From: an uncultured Collinsella sp.
GTDB lineage: Bacteria; Actinomycetota; Coriobacteriia; Coriobacteriales; Coriobacteriaceae
NCBI GenBank assembly: GCA_900751695.1
Contig: CAADSS010000099.1
Span: forward strand, 1 to 6,044
Direction: 5' to 3'
Length of the DNA: 6,044 bases
In this document: positions 1-6,044 of the stretch, one piece after another
How the letters are laid out: each line of letters opens with the position of its first letter
Numbering within the stretch: the stretch's first letter is position 1
Position numbers and translations under genes: made by a program
The notes under the pieces: generated by a model
What the model was told of the DNA's origin: nothing
Databases searched by the model: none
What the model saw: the letters and a program-made list of their open reading frames with translations, nothing else

Positions 1-193
1 CAAGCTTAAAGGCAGGAGAGCCCGCCGGCATAAAGAGCACAGCGTCCAAGTCGAGCGACTCGCGCGCCTGCTCGGCGGTCACCAGGTGCCCGTAATGGAT
101 GGGATCAAAGGTGCCACCCATAATGCCGAGCCTAAACTCCTGCCCGTCCTCTAGAGGAAGCTCGGGCAGACCGATTCCACCGCGCAGCGACAT
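1..193 (-). CDS. nadD: Nicotinate-nucleotide adenylyltransferase, N-terminal part (runs off left edge)
   Basis: Only the first 64 codons are in the window. The enzyme transfers AMP from ATP to nicotinate mononucleotide to make deamido-NAD, a cytosolic step of NAD synthesis. The identifying motif is [12 protein letters not shown] at residues 26-37, the nucleotidyltransferase (T/H)xGH-type ATP-binding signature with both histidines (H33, H36) present. The chosen ATG at 193-191 lies 3 bases after the obg stop codon and has a GGAGGG ribosome-binding site at 209-204, inside the end of obg, with a 10-base gap. This start gives about 24 residues before the catalytic core, longer than in many NadD proteins. 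Met25, directly before the GGTFDP motif, is a possible alternative start but has a weaker site. Close spacing implies co-transcription and coupling with obg. The C-terminal half, with the substrate-specificity residues, cannot be judged here. Confidence 0.93.
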   Translation of the reverse strand, partial: MSLRGGIGLPELPLEDGQEFRLGIMGGTFDPIHYGHLVTAEQARESLDLDAVLFMPAGSPAFKL

Positions 194-196
194 GGC

Positions 197-1677
<1,481 letters not shown>

Positions 1678-1679
1678 AC

Positions 1680-1723
1680 AAAAAAGAGGGAGACCCTTGA
1701 ATCCTAAAACTCAAGTGCCTCCC
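1680..1723 (-). terminator. Rho-independent terminator or attenuator between rpmA and obg
   Basis: On the minus strand the arm GGGAGGCACTTGA (1723-1711) faces TCAAGGGTCTCCC (1700-1688). These form a 13-position stem with one G-T pair and one A-G mismatch, closing a 10-base loop. It is followed by TCTTTTTT (1687-1680), a good U-tract. It lies about 25 bases after the rpmA stop and immediately before the obg Shine-Dalgarno. It should end most rplU-rpmA transcripts. Because no promoter is evident between it and obg, read-through is the simplest supply of obg-nadD mRNA, so it may be partial or regulated. The stem was paired by eye and no folding energy was calculated. Confidence 0.85.
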
Positions 1724-1748
1724 ACATATGTGCTCTATGAAGGGTGAA

Positions 1749-2006
1749 TTACGCGTTCGCGAGCGGGCGTACGCTGACCCTGTGCTTGATACCCTTGTGG
1801 AACTCAACGGTACCGTCGACCAGCGCGAACAGCGTGTCGTCCTTACCACGGCCAACGTTCTCACCCGGGTGGATGTGCGTGCCGTGCTGACGGACGAGAA
1901 TCGTGCCCGTGGTTACCGTCTGGCCGGCATAGCGCTTCGTGCCAAGGCGCTGACCGCGGGAGTCACGGCCATTACGGGAGGAACCGAGTCCTTTTTTGTG
2001 TGCCAT
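1749..2006 (-). CDS. rpmA: Large-subunit ribosomal protein bL27
   Basis: This 85-residue protein is bL27, a small basic 50S component whose N-terminal tail reaches towards the peptidyl transferase centre. The N-terminus [16 protein letters not shown] and the later [13 protein letters not shown] and [16 protein letters not shown] segments are family signatures, and the length matches the usual 85 or so. The ATG at 2006-2004 has AGTAGG (2020-2015) 8 bases upstream. The protein begins directly at MAHKK, without the cleavable N-terminal extension seen in many Firmicutes. Consistent with this, no gene for the Prp cysteine protease lies between rplU and rpmA. The 33-base gap to rplU contains only the ribosome-binding site, so the two genes are co-transcribed. 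Confidence 0.98.
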   Translation of the reverse strand: MAHKKGLGSSRNGRDSRGQRLGTKRYAGQTVTTGTILVRQHGTHIHPGENVGRGKDDTLFALVDGTVEFHKGIKHRVSVRPLANA

Positions 2007-2039
2007 TGTGTATACCTACTCTTTCGTTACGAGTGTAAT

Positions 2040-2414
2040 CTACTCGGCGACGGGAGCCTCGGCAACAGCCTCAGCCTCTGCCTTGACAGCCTTCTTGGCG
2101 CGGGAGGTAGCCTGAACCTTCACGATCTTCAGCTTGGTGAGCTGCTGACGGTGACCCTTCAGACGACGATAGCGCTTGCGCTTGTGGAACTTGAAGACCA
2201 GCTGCTTCTCGCCCTTGAACTGCTCAACGATCTGAGCGGTAACCTTGGCCTTGGCCAGCTTGTCGGGATCGGTGACGATCTTCTTACCATCGTTGAGGAA
2301 GATAACCGGCAGGGTGACCTTGTCGCCCTCATTGCCCTCGATCTTCTCGACGGTGATGACATCGTCGGTGGCGACCTTGTACTGCTTGCCGCCCGTGTTA
2401 ACGATTGCGTACAT
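2040..2414 (-). CDS. rplU: Large-subunit ribosomal protein bL21
   Basis: This 124-residue protein is bL21, a 50S subunit protein that contacts 23S rRNA. The N-terminus MYAIVNTGGKQYKV is canonical, and the basic segment FKFHKRKRYRRLKGHRQ (about residues 75-91) carries the family signature. I chose the ATG at 2414-2412, which gives the conserved N-terminus and has GAAGGG (2429-2424) 9 bases upstream. An in-frame ATG at 2435 would add MHEGQVN, but it has no ribosome-binding site and does not match the family. The core ends near residue 103, and about 20 further residues form an Ala/Glu/Lys-rich tail. It is the first gene after the promoter at 2457-2485 and is followed by rpmA, the usual partner. 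Confidence 0.97.
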   Translation of the reverse strand: MYAIVNTGGKQYKVATDDVITVEKIEGNEGDKVTLPVIFLNDGKKIVTDPDKLAKAKVTAQIVEQFKGEKQLVFKFHKRKRYRRLKGHRQQLTKLKIVKVQATSRAKKAVKAEAEAVAEAPVAE

Positions 2415-2456
2415 GTTTACTTGCCCTTCATGCATCAGTTAGTGCAACAGCCGAAT

Positions 2457-2485
2457 ATAGTAGCAGGCGAAAATACCCCCGTCAA
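2457..2485 (-). promoter_or_regulatory. Vegetative sigma-factor promoter for rplU-rpmA
   Basis: On the minus strand TTGACG (2485-2480, five of six consensus bases) is followed by a 17-base spacer and TACTAT (2462-2457, four of six, including the key T-A...A-T positions). TGC directly before the -10 box makes an extended -10 element. The -35 box overlaps the TGA stop codon of the DUF2344 gene. The expected start of transcription is near 2448-2451, giving a short leader of about 35 bases before the rplU ATG. It separates the ribosomal-protein unit from the radical SAM genes upstream. The call rests on motif match only. Confidence 0.72.
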
Positions 2486-3294
2486 CGAGTATGTGGAGCA
2501 AATCCACAAGTTCGCACAGGTATGGGGCTGACGAGTCGGCCCTCGTCGTCCTCGCATGCTTGATTCTGACGCTCGACATCGTAGGAGCAGATGGTCACGA
2601 GGTCTTGCATACCGGTGGAAACAATAGGTGCATCCACGCCCGGGGTCAAGCCCTGCAACAAAACATCAGCAGCGGAAAGCAAAATTTCCGGACGCATGGA
2701 GCCCTCGTTGTCGGCATGGGTGTCGAGCATGAGCACCAAATGGTCCGGCCGCTCCCCCGCCGTGAGCTCATAGCCCACGAGCGTGTGATCCAAATCCAAG
2801 CGCTTGCTCTTTTTTCCGCGCGCGTAGTCGATGCCATTGCCCGCGCGCAGCGTGTCGAGCGCACGACGCACCTCGTCGGCGCTTACGGGCGCCTCGGGAT
2901 CCAAGTGCAGGTCGATGCGATACGACAGGCGCGTGAGCTGCGCCGTCAACGCCGGCGTGCGCACGTCGATGTACGCCGCCTCGATGGGCGCCAGATCGGC
3001 CGGAGACGCCGCAGCCAGGCGCCCAAACGCCTCGTCGAGCGCCACGAACTCGGTCATAAACAGGTCATACCACTCGCAGGTCGACGACGTACCCACCGGT
3101 AGCGCCGAAGAGAAGCCCACGCGCATGTGCGGAGAAAAGCCCTGCGTGACGGCATAGGGAAGTCCCGCACGGCGCACGATGCGCTCAATGGTATGGATCA
3201 CTTCGAGATGGCCCAGGTACTTAAGGCGATCGCGCTTGCCATAGCGAACACGAAGTCTAAAGAGCGAGGGGTTGTCGGTCAGGCGCTCACTCAT
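2482..3294 (-). CDS. Radical SAM-linked protein, TIGR03936/DUF2344 type
   Basis: This 270-residue protein matches the family found beside, or fused to, TIGR03960-type radical SAM proteins. Recognisable blocks are RVRYGKRDRLKYLGHLEV (15-32), RAGLPYAVTQGFSPHMRVGF (42-61) and SSALPVGTSS with the following EWYD (62-77). The C-terminal half is less conserved and ends in a divergent polar tail. There are no membrane segments or signal peptide, so it is probably cytosolic. The ATG at 3294-3292 overlaps the stop codon of the radical SAM gene as ATGA, the classic arrangement for translational coupling. This fits a two-protein complex or a shared pathway. The molecular function of the family is not established as far as I know. 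Its usual location beside rplU-rpmA suggests a link to RNA or ribosomes, which is inference. Its stop codon lies inside the -35 box of the rplU promoter. Confidence 0.9.
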   Translation of the reverse strand: MSERLTDNPSLFRLRVRYGKRDRLKYLGHLEVIHTIERIVRRAGLPYAVTQGFSPHMRVGFSSALPVGTSSTCEWYDLFMTEFVALDEAFGRLAAASPADLAPIEAAYIDVRTPALTAQLTRLSYRIDLHLDPEAPVSADEVRRALDTLRAGNGIDYARGKKSKRLDLDHTLVGYELTAGERPDHLVLMLDTHADNEGSMRPEILLSAADVLLQGLTPGVDAPIVSTGMQDLVTICSYDVERQNQACEDDEGRLVSPIPVRTCGFAPHTR

Positions 3295-5168
3295 GCGCGA
3301 TCACCCATCAATACATTCTTGGCGTGGAGCGTGGGGCAGATCCCGCAGCCGGTGCACGACGTGCGGGTGCAGTCGGGAGTCGTGACGCCCTCGAGCGAGC
3401 GACGGTACTCGCGCTCGAGGAAGCCGCGCGTACAGCCAGGGCTCACATGCTCCCACGGCAGGCGCCAATCCAACTCGTAGGGCAGGTGCACGAGCTCATT
3501 GAGGTCGATGCCGTTTTTGGCAGCAGCTTCCTTCCAGTTATCGAGCGAGAAATGCTCTACCCAGGCGTCAAAGCGAGAGCCCGAGCGCCAAGCGTCGATG
3601 ATGACGGGCGTCATGTCACGACCGGCGCGGGACAGTGCGGCCTCGATGAGCGAGGTCTCGGCATCGTGGTAATGAACGCGGACGGCACGGTTGCGAACGC
3701 TCGTGATGAGCAGCTTCTGGCGACGCTTGACGTCGTCGTAGTCGAGCTGCGGGCACCACTGGAACGGCGTGGCAGCCTTAGGGATAAAGACCGAAACCGA
3801 GATCGACACCGAGATCGAGCCGAGACGAGCCTTGGGCACCACGGAACGACCGAGCTCCAGCACGTGATCGGCCAGATTGGCGATGGCCACGATGTCCTCG
3901 TCGCGCTCGCCGGGAAGGCCCATCATAAAGTAGAGCTTCATGCGGTTCCAGCCGGCCTCGAAGGCGGCCTTGGCCGCACGGTCCAGGTCCTCCTCGGTCA
4001 CGTTCTTGTTAATGATGTCGCGCATGCGCTGGCTGCCGGCCTCGGGCGCGAACGTCAGGCCGCCCTTCTTTTCGCCGGCAACCGACTCGGCCATATCCAC
4101 GCCAAACGAATCCAGGCGCTGCGACGGAATAGACACGCGAATACCCGTATCCTCCAGGCGACGGTTGAGCCTGCCGAGCACGTCGCGAATGCAGGAGTGG
4201 TCGGTCGTGGAGAGCGAGGTCAGCGACACCTCGTCATAGCCGGTCTTTTCCAGACCCTGAATCACCGACGAGACGATTTGGTCGGCCGAGCGCTCGCGCA
4301 CCGGACGATACGTCATGCCGGCCTGGCAAAAACGACAGCCGCGGGCGCAGCCGCGCAGGATCTCGATAGACAGGCGGTCGTGAACCAGCTGCGCATAGGG
4401 CACGCACGACTGCGACAGCGGATTCGTGGCGCCGAAATCCTCGACGACGCGCTTGTAGACCACGGTCGGCGCATCCTTGCCCTCACGCGGCACGGTGTAG
4501 CCATGCGGCGAGCAGGGCTCGTCGTGACGAACCTCATAGAGCGACGGCACGTAGTTGCCACCAATGGATGCAAGCTGCTCAACAATCTGCGCGCGCGGGA
4601 CTCCTTCGTCACGCAGGCGGCGATGCAGCTGACAGGTCTCGAGCAGCGATTCCTCGCCCTCACCGATGAGGATGACATCGAAGAAGGCCGCGTACGGCTC
4701 GGGGTTGTACACCGAGGGGCCGCCGGCGATGATGATGGGGTCGTCTTCGCCTCGGTCGGCCGCTAACAGCGGAATGCCAGCGAGGTCGAGTGCCTCGAGA
4801 AAGTTCGTCACCGCCATCTCGTGCGGCACATGCAGACCGACGATATCAAACGAAGCGACCGGCGCTGCACCCTCGAGCGACAGCAGCGGAATACCCGCCT
4901 CGCGCATGGCGTCACCCATATCGGGCCACGGCACATAGCCACGCTCACAGGAGATGCCCTCGGCCTGGTTAAGGATGTTGTAGAGGATGGCGATGCCCTG
5001 GTTGGGCAGACCAACCTCGTACACATCCGGGTAGATCAGGCAGCAACGGTAGTCGGCATCGGCTTTGGAAAGCGTGCCCCACTCGTGATCGATATAGCGA
5101 CTCGGCTTCTCGACCTTGGCGAGCAACGGCTCAATTAAATGAAAACAATCTTGGTATGCAACGCGCAA
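3291..5168 (-). CDS. B12-binding-domain radical SAM protein, TIGR03960 type
   Basis: This 625-residue protein has an N-terminal Rossmann-like B12-binding-type domain (about 40-200, with GIPLLAADRGEDDPIIIAGG at 131-150 and IGEGEE at 168-173). No DxHxxG cobalamin-ligand motif is visible. The radical SAM core has C274-x3-C278-x2-C281 for the [4Fe-4S] cluster, then YRPVRERS (287-294), GLTFAPEAGSQRMRDIINKN (370-389) and KLYFMMGLPGE (411-421). A C-terminal C600-x4-C605-x2-C608-x2-C611 set could hold a second iron-sulfur cluster. The substrate is unknown. The start is TTG at 5168-5166 with AGGGG (5181-5177) 7 bases upstream, and no ATG or GTG start precedes the conserved VEKPSRYI segment at 19-26. 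It follows the DUF697 gene after 10 bases and overlaps the DUF2344 gene by 4, so it forms an operon with both. Confidence 0.93.
   Translation of the reverse strand: MRVAYQDCFHLIEPLLAKVEKPSRYIDHEWGTLSKADADYRCCLIYPDVYEVGLPNQGIAILYNILNQAEGISCERGYVPWPDMGDAMREAGIPLLSLEGAAPVASFDIVGLHVPHEMAVTNFLEALDLAGIPLLAADRGEDDPIIIAGGPSVYNPEPYAAFFDVILIGEGEESLLETCQLHRRLRDEGVPRAQIVEQLASIGGNYVPSLYEVRHDEPCSPHGYTVPREGKDAPTVVYKRVVEDFGATNPLSQSCVPYAQLVHDRLSIEILRGCARGCRFCQAGMTYRPVRERSADQIVSSVIQGLEKTGYDEVSLTSLSTTDHSCIRDVLGRLNRRLEDTGIRVSIPSQRLDSFGVDMAESVAGEKKGGLTFAPEAGSQRMRDIINKNVTEEDLDRAAKAAFEAGWNRMKLYFMMGLPGERDEDIVAIANLADHVLELGRSVVPKARLGSISVSISVSVFIPKAATPFQWCPQLDYDDVKRRQKLLITSVRNRAVRVHYHDAETSLIEAALSRAGRDMTPVIIDAWRSGSRFDAWVEHFSLDNWKEAAAKNGIDLNELVHLPYELDWRLPWEHVSPGCTRGFLEREYRRSLEGVTTPDCTRTSCTGCGICPTLHAKNVLMGDRA
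3796..3819. repeat. 12-base tandem duplication inside the radical SAM gene
   Basis: Two adjacent 12-base units, accgagatcgac and accgagatcgag, differ at one base. On the coding strand they encode SISVSISV, the strand before SVFIPKAATPFQW (residues 451-471). The frame is kept, so this is a four-residue repeat within a beta-strand-like segment, not a disruption. Confidence 0.6.
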
Positions 5169-5176
5169 CGGAAAAC

Positions 5177-5181
5177 CCCTA
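5177..5181 (-). promoter_or_regulatory. Ribosome-binding site of the radical SAM gene, fixing a TTG start
   Basis: The minus strand reads AGGGG, overlapping the TAG stop of the DUF697 gene, 7 bases before the TTG at 5168. The overlap of stop codon and Shine-Dalgarno points to coupling of the two genes. Confidence 0.7.
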
Positions 5182-6044
5182 AGCAGCGAGATCTGATGCG
5201 TCCTGATAGGACGCCATAGGACGGGTAGCGCCCGCGACCGTGGTCACCAGATCGCGAACGCGGGAGAACGTGGCAGTGACCACCTCGTTGGCAAGGCTGT
5301 AGTCGACATCGCGCTCGTAGAGCGAAACGAGCGCACGGCCCATGCCATAGGTGCCCGCGGCAGCAGTGAGCGCCTTGACGGCAAACCCAATATGCGGCGT
5401 CTGCTTGACGAGCGCGCGGGTGACCGCGCGGATCACAAGACCGCCGGCAAGCACGCCCGCGACCTCGTAGCCGCGCTCGGGCTTAATACCGCGTCCAAAG
5501 ACGGCAGCGAGCTCAAAGAGCATGCCCACCTGCGCCAGCGCCATAACGGGATAATCGGCGCCCGGCAAAAACACCAGCGCACCGGTCGCCATATTGGTGA
5601 GCGCGCACGAGGTGATGATACGATTGGCCGCCGCGATGCGCATGAAGGCAAAGTTCGCCGCAAAAGCCGTTTCCTTGTCGGTGCGATCGAGAATCCAGCG
5701 GGCAAGCGTCTCGAGCAGATACGTCTTATCGGTTGCCGCTACCACGCCGAGCATGGGCGTGGACTCCTCGATAAACGGCACCTCCACAGCAGACTCGGCA
5801 AGCACGCACACGGGCGCGCCGGCGATCACGAGCTCCTGCACGGCACTCTCCAAGCGGTCGGAACCACACGAGAGCACCAGCACCACATCGGTATCGGTCT
5901 TTGGAGCAATTCGCTCCTCCCCCAGACGCTCGACGCGCACAATACCCGAGGTCGTCTGCGGCACAAAGGCGTCACGCACCGTCTCGGCAAGAAAGCGCGA
6001 GGCGGACGAATCCAGATAGACCGAAGCGGGCACCGGCGTATCGG
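5179..6044 (-). CDS. DUF697-domain membrane protein, partial (5' end outside window)
   Basis: The frame is open to the right edge. A GTG at 6033-6031 could start a 284-residue protein, but it has no ribosome-binding site and the frame continues upstream, so the gene is probably longer. Residue numbers here count from that GTG. About 130-235 match the DUF697 pattern: an AAANRIITSCALTNMATGALVFLPGAD stretch (134-160), then QVGMLFELAAVFG (168-180), and a glycine/alanine-rich region AGVLAGGLVIRAV (192-204) to GTYGMGRAL (227-235). The hydrophobic stretches at about 140-157 and 191-205 are probable membrane segments. Residues 47-118 (DTDVVLVLSCGSD, APVCVLAE, GVVAATDKTYLLETLARWILD) have alternating strands and a helix that recall the end of a GTPase domain, but no Walker A or NKxD motif is visible. 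DUF697 proteins are often joined to GTPases, so an upstream G domain is possible. Function is unknown. It ends in TAG, 10 bases before the radical SAM gene. Confidence 0.8.
   Translation of the reverse strand, partial: DTPVPASVYLDSSASRFLAETVRDAFVPQTTSGIVRVERLGEERIAPKTDTDVVLVLSCGSDRLESAVQELVIAGAPVCVLAESAVEVPFIEESTPMLGVVAATDKTYLLETLARWILDRTDKETAFAANFAFMRIAAANRIITSCALTNMATGALVFLPGADYPVMALAQVGMLFELAAVFGRGIKPERGYEVAGVLAGGLVIRAVTRALVKQTPHIGFAVKALTAAAGTYGMGRALVSLYERDVDYSLANEVVTATFSRVRDLVTTVAGATRPMASYQDASDLAA

Noticed and set aside
1723..1732. A perfect 10-base palindrome CACATATGTG next to the terminator
   Set aside because: It is short, AT-centred and has no second copy that I noticed. I found no -35/-10 pair around it, so I do not call it an operator or promoter.
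2415..2435. An upstream ATG for rplU at 2435, adding seven residues
   Set aside because: It has no Shine-Dalgarno, and the conserved L21 N-terminus begins at the ATG at 2414, which has one.
2492..2508. A possible DnaA box (TGTGGATTT)
   Set aside because: It matches only 7 of 9 bases of the consensus, is single, and lies within a coding region far from any dnaA-type context.
1728..2531. A 267-codon plus-strand frame crossing rpmA, rplU and the promoter region
   Set aside because: Its leucine-rich translation is what the complement of lysine- and glutamate-rich ribosomal codons gives. It overlaps two certain genes and has no recognisable domain.
3324..4766. A 480-codon open frame on the plus strand, opposite the radical SAM gene
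   Set aside because: It lies wholly antisense to a well-supported gene, its translation is rich in Arg, Ala, Gly and His with no family resemblance, and long antisense frames are common in GC-rich DNA.
5179..6033. A complete 284-residue DUF697 protein starting at GTG 6033
   Set aside because: No ribosome-binding site precedes the GTG and the frame stays open to the window edge, so I treat the gene as partial.

Overview
The window is a compact, GC-rich block in which every gene I can support lies on the minus strand, so it reads from right to left. The gene content and order are a conserved bacterial neighbourhood: a radical SAM protein (TIGR03960 type), its partner protein (TIGR03936/DUF2344 type), rplU, rpmA, obg and nadD, with a DUF697 membrane protein upstream. 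The protein sequences, base composition and order suggest a high-GC Gram-positive of the Coriobacteriia, with Collinsella or a close relative my best guess. That is recognition from memory, not a database result.

Right-hand region (6044 to 2482): a DUF697 protein, open at the right edge, is followed after 10 bases by a 625-residue B12-binding-domain radical SAM protein that starts at TTG. That gene overlaps by ATGA the 270-residue DUF2344 partner. The tight spacing suggests one transcript and translational coupling of the radical SAM pair. The biochemical function of the pair is not known to me.

Middle region (2485 to 1680): a strong-looking promoter has its -35 box on the stop codon of the DUF2344 gene and drives rplU (L21) and rpmA (L27). 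A good intrinsic terminator follows rpmA, with its T-tract ending two bases before the Shine-Dalgarno of obg.

Left-hand region (1663 to 1): obg, a ribosome-assembly GTPase with a TTG start and a long acidic tail, is followed after 3 bases by nadD (NAD biosynthesis), which runs off the left edge. I see no separate promoter for obg-nadD, so the terminator may act as a partial terminator or attenuator between abundant ribosomal proteins and less abundant enzymes.

There are no RNA genes, insertion sequences, CRISPR arrays or signs of recent transfer, and no gene-free stretch longer than 85 bases. This is mostly ordinary core-genome DNA. The points most worth a second look are the terminator/Shine-Dalgarno arrangement before obg, the promoter embedded in the end of the DUF2344 gene, the absence of an RNase E/G gene between DUF2344 and rplU, and the uncharacterised radical SAM/DUF2344/DUF697 cluster.
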